A stretch of DNA of 64,000 bases. Source: Adiantum capillus-veneris. Taxonomy: Eukaryota > Streptophyta > Polypodiopsida > Polypodiales > Pteridaceae. Where the stretch lies: contig CM043963.1 of NCBI GenBank assembly GCA_014529385.2, positions 104,142,912 to 104,206,911 of the forward strand. The letters are read 5' to 3'. Below are positions 11,303 through 22,176 of this stretch, piece by piece. The notes beneath the pieces were generated by a model. That model was not told where the DNA came from and did no database searches. It saw only the letters and a program-made list of their open reading frames with translations. The translations under genes were made by a program, and so were the position numbers. How positions within the stretch are numbered: position 1 is the first letter of the stretch; each line of letters begins with the position of its first letter.

Positions 11303-11643
11303 TACATCCTCCTGGGCTTAGTCGCCAGCTGCTCCAAACATGCCTGCTCACTTTCTCCGATTACAGTGAGATTTGGCAAGCGTTCACACGTCAACAAATA
11401 TTTCAGGTAAGCTCGTGGAGCTTAGTCTGCTTAGATTACTGATTCGGGCTCATTTCGGGCTCCGTTTCCACTACACACACATCTGCACAAGCAATTTCTT
11501 CATTTTGTGCAAAATTTTTGTCAGTGCCAATTTTTGCATAATAGGTGCCTTACAGTCTTATACGTTTGTGCTATATAGCACTATTGTTTTTGCTCCATTT
11601 CTTCTATTTTCAGACAGTTTTCACATCCGGTGCAACATTTACC

Positions 11644-12593
11644 ATGGCTGACAACAACACAGATGTCTTCAAGATGTTTGCTGATGAGGACAAGTCTGAT
11701 GGGGACAATTACCCTATGTGGGCTTATATGATGCAACACGTTCTTGTGTCAAAGGGCGTGTGCAGGGCATTGATGTACGCCCTGGTTCTAAGGATGTAGC
11801 CGATGTTGAGGATGTTGCTGCAAGGATTATTTCTATGAGAGTACGTTGTTTTGCCTACGATAGAGCAAGCTTGTTGGGATGTAAAGGATTCTCAGGCTCA
11901 TGCATTGATTGTGTTGTCTGTGAAGCGCACCATTGTTCCTCACATCCATTCAGCAAAATCTGCAAAACAGGCTTGGGATATATTGGTTGGTCTTTATGCA
12001 AGTGGGAATTAAGCTAAAATTTCTTTGTTGCGTAAAGAGTTAGAGTCAAAGATTATGCATGAGGAAGATGATATGGACACTTTCCTTTCTAGTGTCAAGG
12101 ATATCAATGAGCAACTTATTTCTACAGGTGAAGTCATTTCAGATAGTTCCCTTGTATAGACTGTTCTTGATGCCTTACCAGATTCTTACCAAACTTTTCC
12201 TAGTACTTGGAGACTTATGACCCAAGGAAATCCGGAAGTTGTCAAGTTTGATGCATTATGCACATTGTTGTTGCAAGAGTCACTTTCCAAAAAAAACAGG
12301 ACTAGATAGCGTGCAATTGAACAGGCTTTTATTGCTTCTCAAAGAAAGGGTGGTAACAGCAATGCAGCCACTTCTTATGATTCTGCTGTGAGTGGAAAAA
12401 CTTATGTTCCTAATGCTTTTACTGGTAGCAATTCATCTGCAAACTCTAGTGATAAGGGAAAAAAGAAGATGCATTGCCATTCTTCTAAAGATAATGATCA
12501 CTTAATAAAGCAATGTCCTAAGTTGAGGGCCAAAGAGGCAAAAAGAAAGAGGGTGGCTCCACTACAAATGCATCCATTGTTCAGTCTTCTGTG
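11644..12593 (+). pseudogene. Copia gag (UBN2-type), frameshifted
   Basis: The ATG at 11644 opens a copia-type gag with an NYPMWAYMM stretch, the conserved early tryptophan region of UBN2 gag. A frame break near 11760 moves the reading to the frame used at 11718-12017, and another break follows near 12015. The helical middle part is recognisable at 12030-12290 with a TAG at 12158-12160. The nucleocapsid zinc knuckle at 12470-12515 reads CHSSKDNDHLIKQC, so the second Cys of the CCHC motif is Ser. The product would structure the virus-like particle, but this copy cannot make it. Confidence 0.8.
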
Positions 12594-14111
12594 AAAGGAG
12601 ACTATGTTGCTGATGTTGATGCAGAATGGGCTTTTAGTGTAGAGTGCACTTACAATCGTGTTGTCCATGATGCATGCTTTTCAATTGCTACAGATTCACA
12701 TGTGTGGTATTTTGATAGTGGTGCTACAAAGCACATTACGTCACATCGTGAATTCTTGACCTCTCTCGAGTCACAATCCCTCATGGGAATTCAGTCACTT
12801 GTGCCAACAATGCCTCTTATCCGGTTCAGGGAGTTGGAAATACTGGGCTTACTGCTGCTAATGGCAGTTCTTTCACACTTTTTGATGCACTTTATGTACC
12901 CGGGATCAAGAAGAATCTTTTGTCTGTATCTGCACTTGCTAGACTTGGACTTGTAGTCAAATTTGTGGATGACAGATGTACACTTCATGATTTTAGTTTT
13001 GGTGATGAAATTGTTGCATTTGGGCTTTTGTGTCATGGGCTGTATAAGCTCACTTTGTATGAAAAGTGTGGAAAAAATTTTGCAAATGTAGCTGCAGATT
13101 CAAGGGCTATTTCAGATGAAAAACTTTGGCATGCATGTTTTGGTCATCTGAATTTTGCCAGTTTGCTGTGTTTGCAAAAATCTGATATGGTTGCTTCTTT
13201 GCCGCCTCTTGAAGCACCTACCAAACATGTTTGTGAAGGCTGTATTTTGGATAACATGCAGCATTCTAAGTTTCCAAAGGATGGTTCAGTTCAAGCCACA
13301 TGCAGGTTGCAGCTTGTGCATAGTGATGGTTGTGGGTCCATGAAAACTCCGTTCTTGGACAAATACCTTTAGTTTGTGACTTTCGTTTATGATTACTCCA
13401 TGAATGCATGGGTATTTCGCTTAAAGCGAAGTCCGACGGTTTTATGTGCTTCAAACAATTTCAGGCTATGGATGAAAATGTATCAAAATGTACTATGGAC
13501 ACCCTCCGTTCCGATAAAGGGGGGGAGTATATGCCTCATGAATTAATGCATTTCTGGCTAGTTGTGGCATAAAACACCAATGTACAGTGCCTTATACACC
13601 TCAGCAAAATGGTGGTGCTGAGAGGAAAAACAGGTCACTTACAAAAATGGCACGATGTATGGTCAAAAGTCAAGCTTTGCCGCATTCTTTTTGGTTTGAG
13701 GCCATCATGTGTGCCACTTATGTACTAAACACGTGTCCTACAAAAGCTTTGCAATCTATTACTCCATATGAAGCATGGCATGATAGAAAGCCTTCTATTG
13801 AGCACATGCGTGGTTTTGGCTGTTTGGAAAATGCTTTGGTGCCACAAACACAGCGCAGAAAATTGGATGATAAGGCTGTCAAATGTAGTTTTGTTAGTTA
13901 TAGTGCTAAGAGAAAAGGTTACAGGTTATATCATCTGCAAAAAAAATGTATTCTGGTTTCATGGGATGTAGTGTTTGTGGAATATTCTATTCAGCCCTTG
14001 CTGTCATGTACTAGAGACAGTAATGTAAGCTCACAGGACATTTATGACACTTTTTTGCCTCTTTTCAGTGGTGGAAATACGAATGTAAGCTCCAATGAGG
14101 CAAATGTATAG
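12594..14111 (+). pseudogene. Copia protease and integrase, frameshifted
   Basis: The protease active-site motif WYFDSGATKHIT lies at 12705-12740, the usual DSGA of copia proteases. Next is the GAG-pre-integrase segment at about 13120-13290 with LWHACFGH and a CEGC pair. The integrase core follows: a VHSDGCG motif near 13318, a TAG at 13370-13372, a frame break around 13430-13590, and QQNGGAERKNR near 13602 supplying the catalytic Glu region. The middle catalytic Asp region is scrambled by indels. The C-terminal part (about 13680-13990) keeps the HSFWFEA and FGC motifs typical of copia polyproteins. Confidence 0.85.
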
Positions 14112-14442
14112 CCTACGGGGGTTTCGAAAAATGTTACAAATCGACCTATTACTGATGTAGATGTACATGATGTACTTGATGAGAAAAGGGCTGAAATTGA
14201 GGAGGCTAGAGGTATGCCAAATGGCTGGTGCACACTTTGCATGACAGTAAATTGGATGCAACTTTGTCTAGTCGTACTCATTCAGGCTCTCGCCATGCAT
14301 CTTATGCATCAAATTGTTATGCTTTGGCTATGTCTAGCTTACATGATGTTGAGGAGCCTATGTCTTCTGATGAAGCACATAATTCAGGAAATTGGATGGC
14401 TACCATGCAATCAGAATATGGTGCACTTATAGAAAATGACAC

Positions 14443-15080
14443 ATGACTTTACGTGATTTGCCTCCTAGAAAAAAAGGCCATCGGTACAAAGTGGTTTACA
14501 AGTTGAAACGCAAGCCGGATGGTGAGATCGATCGCCATAAGGCTCGACTTGTTGCAAAGGGTTATGCACAACAAAAAGGCATAGATTATGAAGAGACTTT
14601 TGCTCCCACTTTTCATATGACTATTGTGAATTTTCTATGTGCATTTGCCTTTCATTTTGGTTGGGATGTACATCAATCAGACATTGTTACTGCTTTCTTG
14701 AATGGTGACATATTTGAGGAAGTTTATGTAACGCAGCCTCACGGTTTTGTCATAAAAGGACAAGAGGACAAAGTGTGCAGATGTAAGAAGGCTTTGTATG
14801 GGTTGAAGCAATCTCCTCGTGCTTGGTATGAGAAAGCTGACACTCATTTGGTCAAACAAGGCTTTCATAACAGTCCAACAGAAATCACATTGTATGTAAA
14901 GCGTGAGGGTGATGTACTTCTCATTGTGGTTCTTTATGTCGATGATTTGCTGATCACTGGAACAAATGAGAGACATATTGCTGAATTTAATGCTGATTTG
15001 AATGCTACTTTCATCATTACTTGGGTATACAATTTAAGCAATTTGATGGTGGTATTGCCTTGTGTCAGAAAAGTTCCATA
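14443..15080 (+). pseudogene. Copia reverse transcriptase
   Basis: A 212-residue ORF gives most of the copia reverse transcriptase. It shows KARLVAKGYAQQKGIDYEETFAP, the DVHQSDIVTAFLNG motif with the first catalytic Asp, ALYGLKQSPRAWYE, and LYVDDLLITG at about 14932-14961 with the two Asp of the YVDD box. The core is unusually well preserved compared with gag and integrase. The usual upstream WxxAMxxE segment is visible at about 14390-14440 but is separated by a stop at 14443-14445 in that frame. A frame change near 15020 leads into the thumb and RNase H region. Confidence 0.88.
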
Positions 15081-15921
15081 GAGATATTGCTATGTAAGTT
15101 TGGACTTGGGGATTGCAAACCTATTGCCACTCCCATGGAAACAGGTTTGAAGTTGAGTCTACATGATGTTGGTGATCCTGCTAATGTCACTCTTTACCAA
15201 ACTGTTGTTGGCTGCCTCATTTATGTATGCAGCATGAGGCCGGATATTCAGTTTGGAGTCTCACAGGTTAGAAAATTTATGCATAGCCCAGGGTCTAAGC
15301 ATTGGCAGGCTATCAAGAGGATTTTCCGCTACGTTAGTGGCACTTTACATCTTCGCTTGTTTTATCCCAAGGGGGGATCATTGCCACCAGACTTACATGC
15401 TTTTTTGGACTCAGATTGGGCTGCTTGTTTTGACACACAAGTGTCCACAAATGGTTTTTGTTTCATGCTTGGATTACTTTTTTTGACACACAAGTGTCCA
15501 CAAGTGGTTTTTGTTTCATGCTTGGCAGTTCATGTATATCATGGTTGAGCAAGAAGCAACCTATTGTGGCCAGTTTGAGTTGTGAGGCTGAGTATGAGGC
15601 AGTCTTCACACAGCTACGACTGAGTGTGTATGGCTCAGACGCCTTATGGTTGATTTGAGTGTTGGATAGGACACTACCAACACTATCTACACTGACAGTC
15701 AGAGTGCATTGGTAGTTGCGAGGAACCCAGTTTTTCATTCTCGCACAAAGCACATTGAGGTGCATTACCACTATGTCAGAGAGAGGCTCTCAGCAGGAGA
15801 GATCAGCTTGGCTTATGTGCCAACACATGACAACCTTGCAGATGTTTTCACAAAGGCATTGTCTCATGAGAAGCTTGAAGCTTTCCGCAAATCTTTGGGC
15901 TTACTGCCCTTTGTGGATTGA
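15021..15921 (+). pseudogene. Copia RNase H region with internal duplication
   Basis: The sequence runs on with the copia signature for the thumb, then SMRPDIQFGVSQVRKFM, then the RNase H domain. DSDWAA near 15408 gives the first catalytic Asp, and SCEAEYEA near 15580 gives the Glu. The end (15709-15921) holds the TKHIEVHYHYVRERL and DVFTKAL motifs near the polyprotein C-terminus. A 53-bp tandem duplication at about 15429-15534 and a stop near 15657 break the frame. Confidence 0.85.
15428..15534 (+). repeat. 53-bp tandem duplication inside copia RNase H
   Basis: A unit beginning TTTTGACACACAAGTGTCC occurs twice with an offset of 53 bp. Since 53 is not a multiple of three, the second unit shifts the frame. 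The copies differ at a few bases, so the event postdates or is similar in age to the insertion. Confidence 0.85.
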
Positions 15922-15984
15922 TCATGTCCTCACGGCATGGCACTTCCCTGTACTCATGTGCCAGCTCTCATTCACCACATCACT

Positions 15985-15996
15985 CCAGGGGAGGTT
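15985..15996 (+). other. Polypurine tract of the copia element
   Basis: CCAGGGGAGGTT directly precedes the 3' LTR, the usual copia arrangement for plus-strand priming. Confidence 0.8.
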
Positions 15997-16223
15997 TGTT
16001 ACCATATACATGTGGTAGTGATGTGTGTGAACACACTAGGATTGTCGGGGCATTTTTTCCTTCTTTAGGAGGTTTTCCCCCCCGAGCATTGTATATACAC
16101 CCATCACTCTAGGACTATCTATCTTTCCATTGCACACTAAGTAACACACTCTCTATTGTGTACATTGAGCTTCCTTCATTTTCTCCAAGCTATGTGCGTT
16201 TCTCTGCAACCCTAATTCCAACA
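15997..16223 (+). repeat. 3' LTR of the copia element
   Basis: The 227-bp LTR starts TGTTACCATATAC and ends AATTCCAACA. It has the same length as the 5' LTR with no indels and about 20 substitutions, mostly transitions. Confidence 0.92.
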
Positions 16224-17081
16224 CTCTGGAAATGCATAGATACCTGACGCAGTTTAGAGGACTCCATGAAGCCCTCATCACTAAAGGTTACATCAAACTG
16301 TTGGATGAAGGCCAAGATCTTGTCCATAGCACCAAAGGTGCCATCATAGGCAAGGAAAGTGGTGTTCTTCCCTCCCTCCTTGAACTTCTTCATCTTCTTG
16401 GACCTTCTCCATACGGGATAGGACTTGTGATGGCCTTTCCTCTTGGTCTCTTTGAAAGAAGAACTTCTACCTTCATTGGAATATGAGGAAGGTGATGAAG
16501 ATGGAGAAGAGGGTGACCTCTTTCTCTCCTTTTCCTTCTTTTGGAACCTCTCTTCCCTTTGTGATAATGAGGAGGAGAATTTTGCGGTGATCTTTCCCTC
16601 TTGGGAGGAGTTGGAGATTGTTGAGGCCGCCATCTTCTTGGAGCCACATCTTCCGAAGTATTGGGAGACTCACTTCTTTCTCCTTCCCTTGGTGAAGGCT
16701 CTATAGTAGAGACTTCAACTCTCTTCTTGGATGGAGGTAAGCCCTCTAGTAAACGTTTAAGCGCTTCATGTGGGTTCTCCTCTTCTCTCACCTAGACAGC
16801 CCTCTCTTGGAAATATCTTAAAAAGACTTCTCAGGTGCTCTCTCTTTTGGGGGAGTTTGGAGAATCCCATAACTATGAAGTTGCTTGAAAACCTCACCTT
16901 GTAGAGCTAGGTTTCCCATAGCTTGTTGCAGGTTAGAAACAAGACAATTGATAAACATGGGAGCATCGTCGTTAGAAACTTCATGTGCAAAATTAAAGTT
17001 ATCAATGTTCATTCTATTCTCTTTGTTATTGTCAGTCATGTTAACAAATTTTATGTATGTACTTAGTGTATGCTTTGGCAA
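16224..17081 (-). pseudogene. Gypsy gag, N-terminal half (E3)
   Basis: On the minus strand the gag begins at 17081 or at the inner ATG at 17039 (MTDNNKENRMN). It runs through an acidic helical segment ending near 16818, a Pro/Ser/Lys/Arg-rich low-complexity linker (16790-16400) and a segment with FLAYDGTFGAMDKI and FIQQFDVTF, the typical start of a retro-gag core. At 16229 it meets the copia insertion and continues at 11052. Frame changes near 16790 and 16630 break it. The basic linker makes long overlapping ORFs on both strands, and only the minus-strand series is meaningful. Confidence 0.7.
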
Positions 17082-17438
17082 TTCAAGACCTTAGCTTCCA
17101 CTCCTCTTAGCCTTTGAAAATTGGCTCTTAAGTATCTACACCCACAGCTAGAAGTGACTAATTATAGAGAGTGGAGGAGTAGGTCTAACATAGCAGAGTT
17201 TCCAAGGGTTAGCTCCTTTCAGACTTCTTATGGCTCAATAATGGTAAAGACGTAGCAAGTCTAAAAAAACTCCAATTATTAACTCCAAAGCTCCCGAGGT
17301 GTGCACCATATCCCACATAGTGGGCTCAACAAATCCAATAAAAGATCCTAGTTTCACTTACCCTAATATAATAACAACATCAACCATTTATAGGCTACTT
17401 AAGGACCTCTTTTCTTAAGCAAGAAAAGAGAAACCAAA

Positions 17439-17451
17439 GGCTCTGATACCA
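17439..17451 (-). other. Primer-binding site of gypsy element E3
   Basis: The minus strand reads TGGTATCAGAGCC, the tRNA-Met-type primer site. The plus-strand TG at 17453 (minus ...CATTACA) would be the inner end of the E3 5' LTR. Confidence 0.8.
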
Positions 17452-17452
17452 A

Positions 17453-19014
17453 TGTAATGGAAATGCCCTATTAACTTAGAGAACAACGGAATTAAGAGAA
17501 TTAGAGTGAGCAACTTTGAGAGCATAGAGGGTGAACTTAATTGGTAGTCGTAACTTAATCATAACACTTAATTAACTAGGCATGAGCAATACTTTTGCAA
17601 GAGAGAGAGTTTAGAGAATATGACAACAGTTGAGGACCGGATTTATGTGGATCCGGCCCCCCCTCCAAAAGGCATTTGTATTATAGATTCTCTCATTAAG
17701 AGACTTGGTACAATACAATCTTTGTGTTCCTTGACACTTCTTTGGCGGTATGAAGATGGAAGTTTCCTACTCCAAGATTTTGCTTAATAGTAGCAACAAT
17801 CAATCTTAGCTTGAAAACAATCATTGTGAGCATTATCAATCCTTGTGTTCCCTAAATCATTTGGGTGCATGAAGATGTAAAGTTTCATGCATCAACTTGT
17901 GTTTAACGCAATAATTAATCTACCTTGCAATACAATTAATCTACTTGCATGAAGTAATTGATTTACTTGCAATAAATCATTAGTCTTCTTTCAGTAAGCA
18001 TAACATAAACTTGTGGAAAGCATTGACTATCCCAAGACTCAGTCCCAAGACCTCAAACATCTTCGAAGGTGGAGAGAACTAACAGGGAATGAGGCTAGGG
18101 AAGAGGAAGAAGAAGTTTTCCATAGGAGAAAGAAATAGTTCCTCACTTATCATCACTCTTTATCCCTACTTACCAAAGCTATAGCTCCCATTATTGGCTG
18201 TAAGGGAATCTCATCCCGTTTTATTAACACTTTGGTGAGTTGACAAGAGTCACATCATCTTGTATATTTGTCTGCATCCATATGTAATGTTGAACACCAT
18301 ATTCAATGGTCATGACAATTTTTTTTGTCTTTCCCTTGAGAAATGGCCTCCAATTATTCTTTCATGTGCCCCCCTCCAAGCGCCCCCTCGCTATCGGTAG
18401 AGAGGTAGTTGCTTCAGATGCACAAATGTTGATACAATGGTCCTAGATGATGGGGTCTGCCTATGGATTCTTGGATTTGCAAGGCTTAGGGCTGAAAATG
18501 CAAAACGCAGGGAATCTGATTTGGGATCTGCAAACTAATGAGGCTATGGGCTGATCTGCTATTGCTGAGGTCGAGGGGTGATGATGACAACGACGGAAAT
18601 GGGCTGAAATCTGAAACGCTGGTGTCATTGGTTGGATCTACGATGGTACAACAAAATTAGGGCTGAAAACTGAAAACATTGGTTTTGATTGAACTCGGCC
18701 TATATTTTCATTAAGGAGAGCAGCAAAGACTAGATTGAACTTGGCCTATATTCTCATTGAGGAGAGCAACAGAGACTAGATTGACTAGAGCCTATGCAAC
18801 ATTAGGTGGATTGGAGAGGATGTGTTCACAGATCCAGTTTCAGGAGCCTCGGACAAAGCTCTAGCTTTTTGACACTCTAGTGGCTTCTGCATTGTTATAC
18901 AGAGTTCATATATGGGGGCCTTCTGTGCACCACCATGGGAGGAAAGGTCGCATTGATGGGGAGGTATGGAGAATCATCTGGTCTCTATGATTGCACGGTT
19001 TATTAGAGCTAAGG
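17453..19014. other. Probable E3 5' LTR and unassigned sequence
   Basis: From TGTAATGG at 17453 rightward lies the presumed 5' LTR of the minus-strand E3. Its outer edge cannot be placed because no second LTR copy is recognisable. No gene is supported. An 8-C tract occurs at 17657-17664. The part from about 18430 holds a 46-bp tandem duplication (separate entry). The ORF at 18906-19214 (minus) overlaps the E2 LTR and has no domain. Confidence 0.45.
18687..18778. repeat. 46-bp tandem duplication
   Basis: Two adjacent 46-bp units begin GATTGAACTCGGCCTATATT and GATTGAACTTGGCCTATATT, with a partial third start at 18779. They differ at about five positions. Confidence 0.85.
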
Positions 19015-19503
19015 TATCCGAGGTTGGATTTGAGCACTTTGATATTGTAGACTGGGGCTTTTGGCCGCTTCGGACGCAATGGCGCTGTCCATTTTGCCAA
19101 ATTCCTCACTTTTTTTTTTAGCTGTGTAATTTTCTCCTGTGAGCAAATACTCTGTTCAAATTTGTGATTGTATCTGGTAAATTTCATCCATATGGTGTGA
19201 GCTATTTGCCCCATTGGTGCTAGCCCAAGCTCAATTGTATCTCGACATCAGAAATCTTCCCCTTTTGATCTGATTTTTTTTGGGTGTGTGTGTGTGTGTG
19301 TGTGTGTGTGTCTCTTTGTTGAGTGGAAAAATGGATAGTCTCTCTCCTCCCACTCCATCGATGTGTTCCCTCTCTCATCCAGGTGGGTTGTGTAAGCCGA
19401 GTGGTGCCCCATAGCGTTTGTGTGTGTGTGTGTGTGTGTGTATCATCCCAAGAGTGTGTGTCGAGTGATTATAGAGGCATTGTGTGTTTTCATCCCGCTC
19501 ACA
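19015..19503 (+). repeat. 5' LTR of E2, 3' part
   Basis: This is homologous to 45215-45494 plus 45931-46147. It contains a shared GAGCACTTTGATATTGTAGACTGG block, (TG)n tracts at 19285-19311 and 19422-19441, and the end CATCCCGCTCACA. Homology to the 3' LTR begins only at ATCCGAGG near 19015, so the outer part is lost or too diverged. Confidence 0.75.
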
Positions 19504-19509
19504 TTCTTA

Positions 19510-19526
19510 TGGTGTCCCCACTAAGG
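19510..19526 (+). other. Primer-binding site of E2
   Basis: TGGTGTCCCCACTAAGG lies a few bases after the LTR end. It matches TGGTGCCCCCACTAAGG at 25904 of E1 in all but one base. The TGG start fits a tRNA 3' CCA end. I cannot name the tRNA. Confidence 0.75.
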
Positions 19527-20205
19527 ATCTTCTTCAAGTACCTTCAGCTTCTAGATTTCTGAAGGTTATAGGTTACAGGTTACAGGGACAGGTACAGGCA
19601 AAGGTGATTCACACAAGTACAGGTAGCTGGAGTAGAGTCATACACTGGCAAGTGGGAGTCACTTGCAGTTTCCGTGGGTATGCATCATTTGGCGCATTAT
19701 ATGGTATTTTACATTACATGTGGATACTACCAATGTATGCCTTTGCGGAGCCATACTTGGTTTTATTTGGTAGTCCCAGCCATTTCTGAGACTTGGTTTG
19801 GAAGATAGTCGTTTCTGAGACTTGACTATATGAGATTTTCATAAGCTTTCGTGAGAGGGTCGATAACGTGAGGTTTTATTGAGCTAGGGGATTCTCAAAT
19901 GTGAGATCATTTCGGTGATATAGGTGGCTGGAGCACCCTTTTTGTGACCTTGTCATAGGCTATATGTACTAGTGATTCCTACTTGACGCTCGAGTTCTAT
20001 TGTTGGTAGGTTATGCATACATATACAGTCTATATTTTGGGTTGTTATTGCTCTACTTCTAGGGAAACTCTCTCAAAATTTTTCCAAGTTGTGATGACTG
20101 GTTTTTTGGTCTTTTGAGCCATTTATGCTATTATGCTACTGAGATTTTGGCAAAATCAGAGGATAAGTCAGGTGTGCCTTCTTGGGAGCTGCATGGTTGG
20201 CTTTA

Positions 20206-20424
20206 ATGGATGATCAAAATGGACCTCAATTCACTCTTTTTCATTTAACACAAAGAATCCAAATAAATGTTCATGTGTCGAGGAAGATTTTTTTCCAGCA
20301 ACGCATAGTCTTTATGTTCGGGCCAAGAAGATTAAGAGAGATCCTGGAATGCCCTTTGCCTTTTGTAATTCCGATGATTAACTATGAAAACTCATTTGAT
20401 GTGCATGTATTTTTCCTTATCTAA
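20206..20424 (+). CDS. Conserved small ORF upstream of gag (E2 copy), function unknown
   Basis: An ORF of 72 codons lies between the primer site and gag of E2 and is uninterrupted, although the gag and pol of the same element are broken. The ATG at 20206 gives a start MDDQNGPQF that resembles MNHDQNNEPF of the second E1 copy; an upstream in-frame ATG at 20182 would add eight residues. The core shows RKIFFQQRIVFMFG, RRLREIL, then P--I-YENSFDVH. Against the ORF at 25956-26168, 40 of 61 core residues are identical, and 21 of those 40 use a different codon, the mark of selection on protein. The middle looks like one helix between hydrophobic strands. I recognise no domain, signal peptide or membrane segment. 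gag follows 104 bp downstream. Confidence 0.7.
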   Translation: MDDQNGPQFTLFHLTQRIQINVHVSRKIFFQQRIVFMFGPRRLREILECPLPFVIPMINYENSFDVHVFFLI

Positions 20425-20527
20425 ATATGAACTCTATTAAAGCTTTTGGGGATTGAGTTAGTAAAAAGTTTTGGGTTCTTGCACCTGTGTAGAAGGGGTT
20501 CTCAAAGCATCAAAACTTGGGTAGCCA

Positions 20528-22096
20528 TGGCTTTCTCTTATCCGAAATTTCATGGAAGAAGTAATGAAGATGTGGAATAAGTTTTGGAAAAGATGGAGGT
20601 TGCATGCATTAGCAATCAGATTCACGATCCTGCACAGATGTTATGTCTTCTCCAAACCTGCTTGAAGAGTGATGCACAAGTTTGGTCCAAAGCATTTGAA
20701 GAGAAGTTGCGTGCAGCAGATCCACCTGTGAGATTAAGTTGGGCAATCTAAGGCATGGATTGGAAGTGGAGTTTGTGAAGACAGAAGATCCTGACAAAGT
20801 GTGGCAAGAAGTACAAGGTTTGGTGCAAAGGGAAGGTGAGCTAGTAGATGCTTTTATACGTAAGTTTTCAATGGCATGGGAGAGGATGTGCAAAGTCTTA
20901 GCACCATTGATACCCCCACCTGACATGATGAAGAAGGACAGGTTCTTGGTTGGTCCTTGGGAGAATATATGTTGGAGAGTGGAGCTAAAGAAGCCTAGGA
21001 CATATGAAGATGCACTAGAGGTAGCGAGGAACAAAGAGTGGAAGCTGAGAAGAATGAGTCAGCTAGGAGTAGAGTCTTTGCCCAAGAGGTCTGAATTTCA
21101 ACCTATGGATTCTTTGCAAGGTTGCATACCAGGGGTTCATCATGAACCAGTGGTTTCTGTTAAGAAGTACAGGGTTTGGTGCAAAGGGAAGGTGAGCTAG
21201 TAGATGCTTTTATACGTAAGTTTTCAATGGCATGGGAGAGGATGTGCAAGGTCTTAGCACCATTGGTACCCCCACTTGACATGATGAAGAATGACAGGTT
21301 CTTGGCTGGTCCTTGGGAGAATATACGCTGGAGAGTGGAGCTAAAGAAGACTAGGACATATGAAGATGCACTAGAGGTAGCGAGGAACAAAGAGTGGAAG
21401 CTGAGAAGAATGAGTCAGCTAGGAGTAAAGTCTTTGCCCAAGAAATCTGAATTTCAGCCTATGGATTCTTTGCAAGGTCGCACACCAGAGGTTCATCATG
21501 AACCAGTGGTTTCTGTTACTCCTCAGGTTATGCCTGCAGTGGTCACTACAATAGTGGAAGATGATGGGGATGGGCTAAGGGAAGACATGAGGCAAGTGGT
21601 AGATTTAATGAAGAATCTCAGCCTAAACATGCTAAGTAATGTGGGAAATAATCAAGGTTGAGGGAGGTTTGCAAATCATCTAGGAGGTGAAGAAAAACCC
21701 AGGAATGGTGTTGGACAAAGCAATGGTAGGTTCTGGAGGCAGACACGCATGTGTTATAATTGTGGAGAGTTGGGCCACATCAGCCCGCAATGTGATAAGC
21801 CACCAAGGATGGGGGGAGACATGTATCCGTTTCCAAGGCAGGTGCTAACTAGGTCAAATGATTATGGCATTGAAATTAAGGGAGAAGAAGGAACCAATGG
21901 ATTAACCCAAGAGGAAAATGGAAAGACAAAAGTGATAAGCGTGGTCACCTTGGAGAAGGCAAGGAAGCTAGAGGATACATTAGTGATGCCTATTGGGAAA
22001 AGGACCACACAAGATAAGGAAGGAAGAAGTGCCCCAGGTCCTAGTAAGAAAAAGGGAAAGATCCATGAAGGCAAAGATGTGAAGGCAAAGATGTGA
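20528..22096 (+). pseudogene. Gypsy gag of E2, with stops and a 356-bp duplication
   Basis: The ATG at 20528 (MAFSYPKFHG) matches the start of E1 gag in position. A TAA interrupts at 20577-20579 and a frame change follows near 20750. The retro-gag core (20740-21170) has the WQEVQGLVQREGELVDAFIRKF region. A 356-bp segment is then repeated in tandem out of frame. The CCHC zinc knuckle CYNCGELGHISPQC at 21750-21791 is intact. A Lys/Glu-rich linker runs to 22096. In a working element this would form the particle and bind RNA. Confidence 0.8.
20811..21522 (+). repeat. 356-bp tandem duplication in E2 gag
   Basis: The segment starting near GTGCAAAGGGAAGGTGAGC occurs twice with an offset of 356 bp (GCAAAG at 20825 and at 21181), and the copies differ at about 15 sites. 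Because 356 is not a multiple of three, the duplication shifts the frame and would by itself inactivate gag-pol. Confidence 0.9.
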
Positions 22097-22176
22097 AGGC
22101 CAAGAGGAAATGAAGGGCTCGTCGCAAGTTTCATGTTTCAGATTTTCCACTAGGGGATGGGCAATTAGGCTATGAA

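Larger units (their letters stand above)
11058..16223 (+). mobile_element. Ty1/copia retrotransposon, complete ends, decayed ORFs
   Basis: The element is 5166 bp with 227-bp LTRs beginning TGTTACC and ending CCAACA (CCAATA in the 5' copy), flanked by the perfect 5-bp duplication CTCTG at 11053-11057 and 16224-16228. Inside are a primer site, gag, protease, integrase, reverse transcriptase and RNase H in the copia order, with a polypurine tract at the 3' end. The LTRs differ at about 20 of 227 sites by eye, so the insertion is old. Every ORF carries frameshifts or stops. It is inserted into gag of the minus-strand gypsy element E3. Confidence 0.93.
9172..17452 (-). mobile_element. Degenerate Ty3/gypsy element E3, split by a copia element
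   Basis: On the minus strand the order is a tRNA-Met-type primer site (17439-17451), gag (from 17081), a CCHC-type motif (about 10480-10520), traces of reverse transcriptase (about 10040-9870) and the reverse-transcriptase/RNase H connection ending in an ALSR-type motif (9172-9423). The copia element at 11058-16223 interrupts gag, and the two gag halves rejoin in frame across the duplicated CTCTG. Protease, most of the reverse transcriptase and integrase are missing or unrecognisable. The whole is riddled with stops and deletions, so it is old and inactive. Confidence 0.8.

Noticed and set aside
16443-16706. Plus-strand ORF rich in Glu/Asp
   Set aside because: It is the complement of the Lys/Arg/Ser-rich linker of the minus-strand E3 gag.
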